Positions 8,271 through 16,408 of a stretch of 64,000 nt of DNA are shown piece by piece. Where the stretch lies: the NCBI RefSeq assembly GCF_014648915.1, contig NZ_BMSA01000031.1, forward strand, positions 45,490-109,489, read 5' to 3'. This DNA comes from Streptomyces phaeofaciens (GTDB lineage Bacteria; Actinomycetota; Actinomycetes; Streptomycetales; Streptomycetaceae). Position 1 is the first letter of the stretch. Every line of letters begins with the position of its first letter. The notes beneath the pieces are model-generated. The model was given only the letters and a program-made list of their open reading frames with translations. It was not told where the DNA came from and did no database searches. Both the position numbers and the translations under genes were made by a program.

Positions 8271-8351
8271 TCAGACAGTGCGACAGAGCATGGCGGCGAC
8301 GCGGCACAGGTCGACTGCCCGCCGCTTCGTGAGATCCGCCTGTCGCTGCAT
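8271..8351 (-). CDS. Short leader peptide with two Cys codons upstream of the sulfurtransferase gene
   Basis: A 26-residue reading frame starting ATG 8351 (another ATG directly before it at 8354). The peptide contains RRAVDLCRVAAMLCR, resembling the actinobacterial attenuator leader peptides (consensus RRHVDLxRVxSxxC as I recall it) found before sulfur assimilation genes. Two Cys codons near the end are what ribosome-mediated control by Cys-tRNA would need. GC-rich inverted repeats lie between it and sseA: CCCTCG/CGAGGG and CGCCGG/CCGGCG on the minus strand. The ribosome site is weak. No hit was checked. Confidence 0.6.
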   Translation of the reverse strand: MQRQADLTKRRAVDLCRVAAMLCRTV

Positions 8352-8440
8352 CATGCCGTCGATCGTAGGGACGGACAGGCGGGCGTGTCACCAGTGCTCC
8401 GCATAGTGAGATGCGATCGTCCGAATGCCGGGACGAAGAA

Positions 8441-8475
8441 CGCGCCCGGCCGCCCCTCAGGGGCTTCCGGGCGCG
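8441..8475 (-). terminator. Strong hairpin downstream of the DUF2993 gene
   Basis: Outer stem CGCGCCCGG / CCGGGCGCG and inner stem CCCCT / AGGGG. A second inverted repeat CGGACGGC / GCCGTCCG lies at 8501-8538, nearer the stop at 8552. Either could end transcription of the minus-strand DUF2993 gene before the sulfurtransferase leader. Confidence 0.6.
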
Positions 8476-8551
8476 TGTATCCGCCATCACATCTACGGTG
8501 CGGACGGCCTCGTCTCGCCTGTCGGACAACGCCGTCCGGCGCAGGACAGCC

Positions 8552-9289
8552 CTACCCGGCGAGCCGGACGTTCGAACCCTGCACGCCGATCTCCACACCG
8601 CCCCGCGCCGCCTCGACCTTGTCCAGCCGGATCCCGCCGGGCAGGTCCTCGATCTTCTGCTCGAAGTCGGTGATGGACCGCACCTCGTTCTCGGCGGCCT
8701 GGACCCCGCCGAAGCTGGGCAGCGAGTCGGCGTGCACCCGCACGACGTCCCCCTCGGCGGTGACCGTGCTCAGCACGGAGAGCGGCTGGGGCAGCTTGGT
8801 GCCGAGGACGGTCGCCTCGACGGTGACCTTGATCTTGCCGTTCCCGCCGTCGGAGAGGCCGATCACCCGGGCGGTGACACCGGGCGCGACCTCGGTCGAC
8901 TCCGACTTGGCGGTCTTCAGCAGCTCGGCGTAGGCGATGGTCGCCGTGCCCGAGGCGCTGGCGGCCGTGGCGGAGCTGTAGTCGCCGGAGAACTCGACGC
9001 CCTTCATGTCGGCCTTGAGGTCGTCGATCCGGATCGTCTGGCCGTTGGTTCCGGTGGTCGCCTCGTAGTCCTTGATGCCGACCTCGACGTCGTCCAGCGA
9101 GCCGCCGACGACCTGGGTGAGGAAGGGGAAACCCTTGATGGACACGTCCGGGGTGCTCGCGAGGTTCTCGGTGGCCTTCAGCTTGTCCGCGGCCTCACCC
9201 TCGGCGAAGTTGACCGCGAGCCGGTCCGCGAGCACGAACAGGCCGCCGAGCACCACGACCACGATCAGAAATATGCGAAGCGCACGCAT
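8552..9289 (-). CDS. DUF2993 (LmeA-like) lipid-binding membrane protein
   Basis: 245 residues: an N-terminal membrane helix (IFLIVVVVLGGLFVLADRL), then a beta-rich domain with the DUF2993 motif KGFPFLTQVVGGSLDDVEV (about residues 48-66) and repeated short strands. LmeA in mycobacteria is a cell-envelope member of this family that binds phospholipids; that role is only inferred here. No partner genes. Confidence 0.8.
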   Translation of the reverse strand: MRALRIFLIVVVVLGGLFVLADRLAVNFAEGEAADKLKATENLASTPDVSIKGFPFLTQVVGGSLDDVEVGIKDYEATTGTNGQTIRIDDLKADMKGVEFSGDYSSATAASASGTATIAYAELLKTAKSESTEVAPGVTARVIGLSDGGNGKIKVTVEATVLGTKLPQPLSVLSTVTAEGDVVRVHADSLPSFGGVQAAENEVRSITDFEQKIEDLPGGIRLDKVEAARGGVEIGVQGSNVRLAG

Positions 9290-9493
9290 GCGGTTGTTCC
9301 CCCACCCGGATGGCCTGAACATTCACTTGACCACCCACGGTAACCCTGTGCGGAAGAGCCTCCGGAAAATTGTCGATCAGCTGTGACACGCCTGACCGAC
9401 GCACGAGGGCGCGCGCCGTTGCGCCGACGCACGCCCTCTGTTCCGCATCAGCGCGCCCCCGGTTCATGGCGGCACGCTCTCAGGGAAAGCCCC

Positions 9494-10732
9494 CTAGGCC
9501 AGCGCGCGCCCCAGGACGTAGACCGCCGGGGCCGCGGCGGCCAGCGGCAGGGCCACGCCCGCCGTGAAGTGCACGAACCGGGACGGGTAGTCGTAGGCGG
9601 CGACCCGGTGGCCGATCAGGGCGCACACCGCGGCACCCGCGCCGAGCAGCGCGCCCCGCGTCCCGATGCCGGTCATCCCGCCCACCGCGATGCCCGCGCC
9701 CGCCGCGGCGAGCAGGGCCACGACGACGGAGGCCGGGGTGGGCAGCGGCAGCGCCCGGGCCAGGACGGCCACGGCGACCGCGGCCGTGCCGACCGACACC
9801 GCGTCCGGGTCGGCGCCCAGGTGCCCGGTGGCCAGGACGGCCAGGGCCGAGGAGGCGACGGTCGCCATCAGTCCGTACATGCGCTCGTCGGGGTCGGCGT
9901 GCGAGCGCAGCTGAAGGACCAGGCAGAGCAGCACCCACACGCCCAGCGTGCCGAGGATCGCCGCGGGCGCGTTCTCCCGGCCGGCCACGAGCAGGGCCAC
10001 GTCCGAGACCAGCGCGCCGAGGAAGGCGAGCGCGATGCCCTGCCGGGCCGGCCACATGCCGTTCAGCCGGAACCAGCCGGCCGCGGTGACCGCCTGGAGC
10101 ACGACGAGCGGGACGAGCAGGGCGTACGAGCCGACGGCCGCCGTCCCGGAGAGGAGCAGGCCGAGGAGTGCGGTGAGCGCCGCGGGCTGCATGCCCGGGT
10201 CGATGATCGGCGAGCGCCCTTCGAGGCGGGCCCGCTGGGCGTCGGTGATCCGGGCGTTCCCGGCGAGGGTGGCGCGGCCGTAGCCGGTGGCCCCCTCCGG
10301 GCTGTCGGCCGGGTCCGGTTCCGGCGCGGGCGGCGTGTAGGGCGCCGCGTGCCGGGCGGGGGCCTGTGCGGCCTGCGCCTGAGGGGCCTGCGCCTGCTGC
10401 TGCCAGGCCGGCGCCGGGGCGTGGCTCTCCGGGGGCGGCTGGGCGCCGTACGCGGCCGAGGCCCCCGGGTACACCGGTGCCTGGCCCGTCTGCGGGGGCA
10501 GATACGCGGTCTCGGCGGGGTCCGGCGCGGCGACGGGCGGCTGGACGCTGGTCTCCCAGGTCTGGCCCTGCCACTGCTGGGTGTACTGGAGGTGGGCCTG
10601 CGGGTCCTCGTACCCCTGCTGCTGCCCGGGCCACGCCTGCTGCCGCTGTTGCGGCTGCTCCTGCTGCGGCTGCCCGGTGTGCGGGTCGTACCCCTCGTAC
10701 CCCTGGTACGGCTGATACGGCTGGTCGGTCAT
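9494..10732 (-). CDS. Multi-pass membrane protein with Gln/Pro/Tyr-rich N-terminus
   Basis: 412 residues. The first 165 are low complexity (repeated QPYQ, GYEG, QQQ, PPPE). After RITDAQRARLEGRSPIIDPG come about eight to nine hydrophobic helices ending in VYVLGRALA. The ATG at 10732 is preferred because AGGAGG sits six bases ahead; a GTG at 10738 overlaps the stop of the MoaD-like gene. The two genes are three bases apart and surely co-transcribed. Function unknown. Confidence 0.75.
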   Translation of the reverse strand: MTDQPYQPYQGYEGYDPHTGQPQQEQPQQRQQAWPGQQQGYEDPQAHLQYTQQWQGQTWETSVQPPVAAPDPAETAYLPPQTGQAPVYPGASAAYGAQPPPESHAPAPAWQQQAQAPQAQAAQAPARHAAPYTPPAPEPDPADSPEGATGYGRATLAGNARITDAQRARLEGRSPIIDPGMQPAALTALLGLLLSGTAAVGSYALLVPLVVLQAVTAAGWFRLNGMWPARQGIALAFLGALVSDVALLVAGRENAPAAILGTLGVWVLLCLVLQLRSHADPDERMYGLMATVASSALAVLATGHLGADPDAVSVGTAAVAVAVLARALPLPTPASVVVALLAAAGAGIAVGGMTGIGTRGALLGAGAAVCALIGHRVAAYDYPSRFVHFTAGVALPLAAAAPAVYVLGRALA

Positions 10733-10734
10733 TC

Positions 10735-10989
10735 TCACCCTCCTGCGAACGGCGGGAGCACCTCGACCGTGCCGCCGTCGGCCAGCCGTACCGTCTCATG
10801 TTCGCGGGTGCCCACGGGGTCACCGTCGACGAGGTACGAGCATCGCCGCAGGACACGTGCGAGTTCACCGGGGTGTCGCTCCCGCGCGGCGTCGAGTGCC
10901 TCGGCGAGCGTGGCCGCGTCGTACGGCTCCTCGGCGACACCGGCCGCGGCCTTGGCGGCCGCCCAGTAGCGCACCGTGACCTTTGCCAT
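10735..10989 (-). CDS. MoaD/ThiS-family sulfur carrier
   Basis: 84 residues of ubiquitin-like fold (VTVRYWAAAKAAAG start) ending FAGG. The C-terminal Gly-Gly is the site that becomes a thiocarboxylate in MoaD/ThiS proteins. Ribosome site GAGG six bases before ATG 10989. There is no moeB, moaE or thiazole gene beside it, so whether it serves molybdopterin or another sulfur pathway cannot be told. Coupled to the downstream membrane protein gene. Confidence 0.82.
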   Translation of the reverse strand: MAKVTVRYWAAAKAAAGVAEEPYDAATLAEALDAARERHPGELARVLRRCSYLVDGDPVGTREHETVRLADGGTVEVLPPFAGG

Positions 10990-11030
10990 CTCGTCCCTCA
11001 AGTCGATTTCGGTGGTCAACAGGGCCCAGG

Positions 11031-11873
11031 CTAGCCCGCCCGGGAGACCGCCCAGTCCCCGATCCGGGCCAGCAGGCCGTCGTCGGCCGCGTGCTCGGCG
11101 TGGCCCATGCCGGGCTCCACCCAGAGTTCGGCGTGGTCACCGGCGGCCTCGGCGAGCATCCGGGGGTGGTCGAGCGGGAAGTAGCCGTCCCGGTCGCCGT
11201 GGACGATGAGGAGCGGGGTGGGGGCGATCTTCGGGACCGCCTCGGTCGGGGAGAGCGGCACCGGGTCCCAGTCCCGGTGGTGGATCCGGGTGCGGAAGCC
11301 GTAGCGGCCGACCAGCCGGCCCGCGGGGCGGGTGATCAGCCAGTGCAGCCGGCGCATGGGGGCGGTGCCCCGGTAGTACCAGCGGGCGGGCGCGCTCACC
11401 GAGACGACGGCGTCGACCGTGCCCGGGTGCAGGGCCGCGTGCCGCAGCACGACCGAGCCGCCCATGGAGAACCCGACGGTGACCACGCGCACGTGGGGGT
11501 GGAGCTCGTGCGCCCACGCCACCGCCGCGTCGAGGTCGAGCACCTCGCGGTCGCCGACCGTGGAGCGCCCGCCGGAGCGGCCGTGGCCGCGGAAGGAGAA
11601 GGAGACGACTCCCCCGTACCGGGTGAGGGCCTCCGCCACCCGGCGGACGTGCGGGCGGTCGGCGTCGCCCGTGAAGCCGTGTGCCACGACGAACACCGGG
11701 CGTCCGGAGGGTGGCGTGCGGGTGTCGTATACGACCGCACCCGGGTCGTATACGGAATCGATCGTCACACCGTCGGCGGTGTGCAGAAACGTCCGCAATG
11801 GTGCACCTCTGGGCGTCTCGGAGTGTGGACTGTAGGCGGAACGCGCCGTATGACCTGCCGGACCCGTGCTCAT
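11031..11873 (-). CDS. Alpha/beta-hydrolase
   Basis: 280 residues with the alpha/beta-hydrolase fold: oxyanion region VVAHGFTG, nucleophile elbow GFSMGGS (Ser near residue 130), acid in HGDRDGYFP and catalytic His in GMGHAEHA. No signal peptide. Substrate unknown; an esterase or lysophospholipase-like activity is likely. Divergent from glnR, with a shared intergenic region of about 180 bases. Confidence 0.85.
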   Translation of the reverse strand: MSTGPAGHTARSAYSPHSETPRGAPLRTFLHTADGVTIDSVYDPGAVVYDTRTPPSGRPVFVVAHGFTGDADRPHVRRVAEALTRYGGVVSFSFRGHGRSGGRSTVGDREVLDLDAAVAWAHELHPHVRVVTVGFSMGGSVVLRHAALHPGTVDAVVSVSAPARWYYRGTAPMRRLHWLITRPAGRLVGRYGFRTRIHHRDWDPVPLSPTEAVPKIAPTPLLIVHGDRDGYFPLDHPRMLAEAAGDHAELWVEPGMGHAEHAADDGLLARIGDWAVSRAG

Positions 11874-12055
11874 GTGGGCTATTCTGCTGGGCAGAGGACT
11901 CGGGCAGCGTTGCCCCCGGGTCCTTTTGTGCTTTCGGAAGCGTTGTATACGAAGCGGGAAACTCCAGGTGACCGCCGGTGTACGGGCCCCGGGAACGCAG
12001 CGCAGTGCCGCAGTGCCGCAAACGTCCTCGCAGGGACCGAGGAGGAACCAGACGT

Positions 12056-12835
12056 ATGAGTTCTCTGCTGCTCCTGACCAACGCTCTCCAGCCGTCGACG
12101 GAGGTGCTTCCGGCCCTCGGCCTGCTGCTGCACAACGTGCGCGTGGCTCCGGCCGAAGGCCCCGCCCTCGTCGACACCCCGGGCGCCGACGTCATCCTGA
12201 TCGACGGCCGCCGCGACCTTCCCCAGGTGCGCAGCCTGTGCCAGCTGCTGCGCTCGACCGGCCCCGGCTGTCCGCTCATCCTGGTCGTGACCGAGGGCGG
12301 CCTCGCGGCCGTCACCGCCGACTGGGGCATCGACGACGTGCTGCTCGACACCGCCGGTCCGGCGGAGGTCGAGGCCCGGCTGCGGCTGGCCATGGGCCGG
12401 CAGCAGATCGTCAACGACGACTCCCCCATGGAGATCCGCAACGGCGACCTCTCGGTCGACGAGGCGACCTACTCCGCGAAGCTCAAGGGCCGGGTCCTCG
12501 ACCTGACCTTCAAGGAGTTCGAGCTCCTGAAATACCTGGCCCAGCACCCGGGCCGGGTCTTCACCCGCGCCCAGCTCCTCCAGGAGGTCTGGGGCTACGA
12601 CTACTTCGGCGGCACCCGCACCGTCGACGTGCACGTACGGCGGCTGCGGGCCAAGCTCGGCCCGGAGCACGAGTCGCTGATCGGGACCGTCCGGAACGTG
12701 GGTTATCGATTCGTTACGCCCGAGAAGGCGGACCGCGGCGGTGACGAGGCCAAGGCCAAGATGGACCGGGCAAACACGGAGGATGCGGACAACGCGGCCA
12801 CCGTGGGTGCCGAAGAGGTCGCGGCGGAGGCGTAG
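12056..12835 (+). CDS. glnR: GlnR, OmpR-type global nitrogen regulator
   Basis: 259 residues, essentially the S. coelicolor GlnR sequence as I recall it. Atypical receiver domain (about 1-115, with VILIDGRRDLPQV where the phosphorylation site would be) and a winged-helix OmpR/PhoB DNA-binding domain (about 130-225: FKEFELLKYLAQHPGRVF ... RTVDVHVRRLR ... VGYRF). An Ala/Glu/Asp-rich tail follows. There is no sensor kinase next to it, as known for this orphan regulator, which activates and represses ammonium, glutamine synthetase and nitrate/nitrite genes. Ribosome site GGAGGAA ten bases before the ATG. Confidence 0.95.
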   Translation: MSSLLLLTNALQPSTEVLPALGLLLHNVRVAPAEGPALVDTPGADVILIDGRRDLPQVRSLCQLLRSTGPGCPLILVVTEGGLAAVTADWGIDDVLLDTAGPAEVEARLRLAMGRQQIVNDDSPMEIRNGDLSVDEATYSAKLKGRVLDLTFKEFELLKYLAQHPGRVFTRAQLLQEVWGYDYFGGTRTVDVHVRRLRAKLGPEHESLIGTVRNVGYRFVTPEKADRGGDEAKAKMDRANTEDADNAATVGAEEVAAEA

Positions 12836-12940
12836 TACCCGCCGGTACCCGACGGCAACGCCGTGGCACCCGCTCAGGGGAGGCATCGCTTCCGCACAGG
12901 GAAGCTCCTGTACGCCCTGCCCAGAGCGGGTCCATCCGCG

Positions 12941-12946
12941 TAGACT
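12941..12946 (+). promoter_or_regulatory. -10 element (TAGACT) of a probable leaderless promoter
   Basis: TAGACT ends six bases before the GTG start of the LacI-family gene, and no Shine-Dalgarno is present. The same hexamer and spacing occur before nur. The upstream 100 bases hold no other gene. Confidence 0.4.
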
Positions 12947-12952
12947 CCGCGC

Positions 12953-13975
12953 GTGGCCAAGGTGACTCGCGATGACGTAGCTCGGCTGGCGGGGACATCC
13001 ACCGCCGTAGTCAGCTATGTCATCAACAACGGACCCCGGCCGGTCGCACCGGCCACGCGCGAGCGTGTCCTCGCGGCGATCAAGGAACTGGGGTACCGAC
13101 CGGACCGGGTCGCCCAGGCGATGGCGTCGCGGCGCACCGATCTCATAGGCCTGATCGTCCCGGACGCCCGCCAGCCCTTCTTCGGGGAGATGGCGCACGC
13201 CGTCGAACAGGCCGCGTCCGAGCGCGGAAAGATGGTGCTGGTCGGCAACTCCGACTACATCGGCGAGCGCGAGGTCCACTATCTGCGGGCGTTCCTCGGC
13301 ATGCGGGTCTCCGGCCTCATCCTCGTCAGCCACGCGCTGAACGACCTGGCCGCCGCCGAGATCGAGGCCTGGGACGCCCGGGTGGTGCTGCTGCACGAGC
13401 GGCCCGAGGCCATCGACGACGTCGCCGTCGTCACGGACGACCTGGGCGGCGCCCAGCTCGCCGTCCGCCACCTCCTGGAACACGGCTACGAATACGTCGC
13501 CTGCATGGGCGGCACCGCCGACACCCCCTCCGTCGGCGACCCGGTCTCCGACCACGTCGAGGGCTGGCGGCGCGCGATGGCCGAGGCCGGCCTGAGCACC
13601 GAGGGCCGGCTGTTCGAGGCGCCGTACAACCGCTACGACGCCTACCGGGTCGCCCTCGACCTGCTGGCGGGCCCCGACCGGCCGCCCGCGATCTTCTGCT
13701 CCACCGACGACCAGGCGATCGGCCTGCTGCGCGCGGCGCGCGAGCTGCGCATCGACGTGCCGGGCGAGCTGGCGGTCATCGGCTTCGACGACATCAAGGA
13801 AGCGGGCCTCGCCGACCCCCGGCTGACAACGATCGCATCGGACCGCTCGGCGATGGCCCGCGCGGCGGTGGATCTGGTGCTGGACGACGGCGTGCGGGTC
13901 ACCGGCTCGCGCCGCGAGCGGCTGAAGGTGTTCCCCTCGCGCCTGGTGGTGCGGCACTCCTGTGGCTGTGCGTAA
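12953..13975 (+). CDS. LacI-family transcriptional regulator
   Basis: 340 residues. N-terminal helix-turn-helix and hinge helix (VTRDDVARLAGTSTAVVSYVINNG ... GYRPDRVAQAMASRR), then a periplasmic-binding-protein-like ligand domain (about 62-330), ending in a Cys-containing tail HSCGCA. Cytoplasmic repressor, presumably of sugar genes; no transporter or sugar enzyme lies beside it, so the target is unknown. Confidence 0.88.
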   Translation: MAKVTRDDVARLAGTSTAVVSYVINNGPRPVAPATRERVLAAIKELGYRPDRVAQAMASRRTDLIGLIVPDARQPFFGEMAHAVEQAASERGKMVLVGNSDYIGEREVHYLRAFLGMRVSGLILVSHALNDLAAAEIEAWDARVVLLHERPEAIDDVAVVTDDLGGAQLAVRHLLEHGYEYVACMGGTADTPSVGDPVSDHVEGWRRAMAEAGLSTEGRLFEAPYNRYDAYRVALDLLAGPDRPPAIFCSTDDQAIGLLRAARELRIDVPGELAVIGFDDIKEAGLADPRLTTIASDRSAMARAAVDLVLDDGVRVTGSRRERLKVFPSRLVVRHSCGCA

Positions 13976-14117
13976 CCGTTCGGAAGGGTCCATGAACCTT
14001 CTCTGAGAGACCACGCCGAGCTGCGAGGACCGTCTTTATATCGGGCATACGAGGTTCTGGCGGGCTTCTCAGGGAGCACTCAGGGAGCTCTCATGGTCGG
14101 CGTCCAAGCTTCTTGGC

Positions 14118-15326
14118 ATGACCGAGAGCTTCCGCCGCAGCGGCGAGTACGAGAACCACGAGAACCCGTACCAGGGCGCCCAGCAGCACGCTTCCACCCC
14201 GGTGAACCCGGAGTGGCCGCCCCCGCCGGCGTACGAGCCGGTCACCCCCCAGCCGGTCCGGCAGCAGTCGACGCAGCAGCCCTTCCCGCAGCAGCCGATA
14301 CCGCACACGGCGCAGCAGCCGGCCGTCGAGCCCACCGCGGTGTGGCAGGCGCACCCGGCGCCGGCGGCCGGCGGCGCCGGGGACGGCATCGGCGGCGGGA
14401 CCGCTCTCCTCACCGCCGTGGCCCCGGAGCCCGCGCCCGGGAAGAAGAAGCGCACCAAGGGCCCGCTCGCGCTGCTGGCCGCCGTGGCGATCGTCGCCGC
14501 GGCCATCGGCGGCGGCACGGCCTACGGCATCCAGGAGCTGACCGGCAAGAACGAGGTGGTCTCCTCCTCCACCACGACCAGCGTGGTGCCGTCCAGCAAG
14601 ACCGGTGACGTGGCCACGATCGCCGCGGCGGTCAGCCCGAGCGTCGTCGAGGTCAGCGCCACGCTCAGCAACGGCTCCTCCACCGGCTCCGGTGTGATCA
14701 TCACCAGCGGCGGCGAGATCATCACCAACAACCACGTCATCTCCGGCGCCTCCTCGATCAAGGTGACGACCAGCGACGGCAAGTCGTACACCGCGCAGGT
14801 CGTCGGCACGGACAGCAAGAAGGACCTCGCGCTGATCAAGCTGGAGAACGCCTCCGGCCTGAAGGCGGCCACCCTCGGCAACTCCGACGGCGTCCAGGTC
14901 GGTGACACCGTCGTCGCCATCGGCTCCCCCGAAGGCCTCACCGGCACCGTGACCAGCGGCATCGTCTCCGCCCTCGACCGGGACGTGACCGTGTCCACCG
15001 ACGAGGGCCAGCAGCAGCAACAGCAACAGCAGGGCGGAAGCGGCGGCTGGCCGTTCGAGTTCGGCGGCCAGCAGTTCAACGGCGACACCGGCACCTCGAC
15101 CACCACCTACAAGGCGCTCCAGACCGACGCGTCCCTCAACCCCGGCAACTCCGGCGGCGCGCTCATCGACGCGGGCGGCAACATCATCGGCATCAACTCC
15201 GCGATGTACTCGGCCGCCTCCGACTCGTCCTCGGACGCCGGCAGCGTCGGCCTCGGCTTCGCCATCCCGATCAACACCGTCAAGTCCGACCTGGCCACCT
15301 TGCGGGCCGGCGGCTCCGACAGCTGA
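14118..15326 (+). CDS. HtrA-like membrane-anchored serine protease without PDZ domain
   Basis: 402 residues. Cytoplasmic Pro/Gln-rich tail (1-105), RTKGPL then one transmembrane helix (about 115-135), and a trypsin-like domain outside the membrane. Triad: His in ITNNHVISG, Asp in KDLALIKL, Ser in NPGNSGGAL. The chain stops right after the protease domain, so the PDZ domain usual in HtrA/DegP is missing. A run of eight Gln (15008-15031) interrupts a surface loop of the protease domain. It lies just upstream of an MprA/MprB-like pair; in mycobacteria mprAB adjoins and controls the HtrA-type gene pepD, so envelope-stress proteolysis is likely. Confidence 0.9.
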   Translation: MTESFRRSGEYENHENPYQGAQQHASTPVNPEWPPPPAYEPVTPQPVRQQSTQQPFPQQPIPHTAQQPAVEPTAVWQAHPAPAAGGAGDGIGGGTALLTAVAPEPAPGKKKRTKGPLALLAAVAIVAAAIGGGTAYGIQELTGKNEVVSSSTTTSVVPSSKTGDVATIAAAVSPSVVEVSATLSNGSSTGSGVIITSGGEIITNNHVISGASSIKVTTSDGKSYTAQVVGTDSKKDLALIKLENASGLKAATLGNSDGVQVGDTVVAIGSPEGLTGTVTSGIVSALDRDVTVSTDEGQQQQQQQQGGSGGWPFEFGGQQFNGDTGTSTTTYKALQTDASLNPGNSGGALIDAGGNIIGINSAMYSAASDSSSDAGSVGLGFAIPINTVKSDLATLRAGGSDS

Positions 15327-15355
15327 ACATCCACCGGCGAACAGGGGAGCACGTC

Positions 15356-15565
15356 ATGATCAAGCAGGTTTCGCACTCCGTGACCGGCGTCGGCGCGGCC
15401 GACCTCGGCCTGGCCCTCGGCGTGGCGTACGAGCTGCACGCTCCGGTGACCTCGGCCCGCGCACCCGAGGTGGCCGCACCCCAGATGATGGGCCTGCGCA
15501 CCGGCACGGCCCGCCCGCACCGCCGCAAGGTCCCGCTGAACCGCCTCACCGCGATGCGCGGCTGA
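15356..15565 (+). CDS. Small hypothetical protein between protease and response regulator
   Basis: 69 residues starting MIKQVSHSVTGVG, rich in Ala/Gly/Arg with no recognised domain; the C-terminus is basic (RPHRRKVPLNRL). A fair ribosome site (GGGGAG, seven bases before the ATG) supports translation, as does its tidy fit in the gap. It could also be non-coding leader for the two-component genes. Confidence 0.45.
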   Translation: MIKQVSHSVTGVGAADLGLALGVAYELHAPVTSARAPEVAAPQMMGLRTGTARPHRRKVPLNRLTAMRG

Positions 15566-15670
15566 TCTCACCCAGCTCGTCCGTACGCGCCCGCCGGGAA
15601 CCGTGCGAGGCTGAAGGCGGTCACCCGACCGCAGCCTCCGCCGTCCCACCGCACCCGAGGAATCCACGCC

Positions 15671-16408
15671 ATGAGCACCGCCGAAGGCGACCGTGACACC
15701 CAGCGCATCCTGATCGTCGACGACGAGCCGGCGGTGCGCGAAGCCCTCCAGCGCAGCCTCGCCTTCGAGGGCTACGACACGGAGGTCGCGGTCGACGGTG
15801 CCGACGCCCTGGAGAAGGCGACGGCCTACCACCCCGACCTGGTGGTCCTGGACATCCAGATGCCCCGCATGGACGGCCTCACCGCCGCGCGCCGCATCCG
15901 CGGGGCGGGCGACACCACGCCGATCCTGATGCTGACGGCCCGTGACACGGTCGGCGACCGGGTCACCGGGCTCGACGCGGGCGCCGACGACTACCTGGTC
16001 AAGCCCTTCGAACTGGACGAGCTGTTCGCCCGGGTCCGCGCGCTGCTCCGGCGCAGCTCCTACGCGGCGGCGGCCGGGGCGGCGGCGGTGGAGGAGGACG
16101 AGGCGCTCACCTTCGCCGACCTGCGGATGGACCTGGCGACCCGGGAGGTGACACGCGGCGGGCGCCCGGTGGAGCTGACCCGCACGGAGTTCACCCTCCT
16201 GGAGATGTTCATGGCCCACCCCCGCCAGGTGCTGACCCGTGAGCAGATCCTGAAGGCGGTCTGGGGCTTCGACTTCGAGCCGTCGTCGAACTCGCTGGAC
16301 GTCTACGTGATGTACCTGCGGCGCAAGACCGAGGCGGGCGGCGAACCGCGCCTCGTGCACACGGTGCGGGGCGTGGGGTATGTGCTGCGGCAGGGCGGCG
16401 CGGAGTGA
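15671..16408 (+). CDS. OmpR-family response regulator (MprA-like)
   Basis: 245 residues. Receiver domain (about 14-125) with DDE near the start, phospho-acceptor Asp in LVVLDIQMP, Thr in MLTARD and Lys in LVKPFE. Winged-helix DNA-binding domain (about 150-245). Its stop overlaps the GTG of the kinase gene. It strongly resembles the orphan regulator at 20122-20895 in the effector domain (both have KAVWGFDFEP/KEVWGFDFEP). Probable target: the adjacent protease gene and envelope-stress genes. Confidence 0.9.
   Translation: MSTAEGDRDTQRILIVDDEPAVREALQRSLAFEGYDTEVAVDGADALEKATAYHPDLVVLDIQMPRMDGLTAARRIRGAGDTTPILMLTARDTVGDRVTGLDAGADDYLVKPFELDELFARVRALLRRSSYAAAAGAAAVEEDEALTFADLRMDLATREVTRGGRPVELTRTEFTLLEMFMAHPRQVLTREQILKAVWGFDFEPSSNSLDVYVMYLRRKTEAGGEPRLVHTVRGVGYVLRQGGAE

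Noticed and set aside
9072..9386. Plus-strand frames over the DUF2993 gene
   Set aside because: Antisense shadows with no ribosome site; the minus frame has a membrane anchor and family motif.
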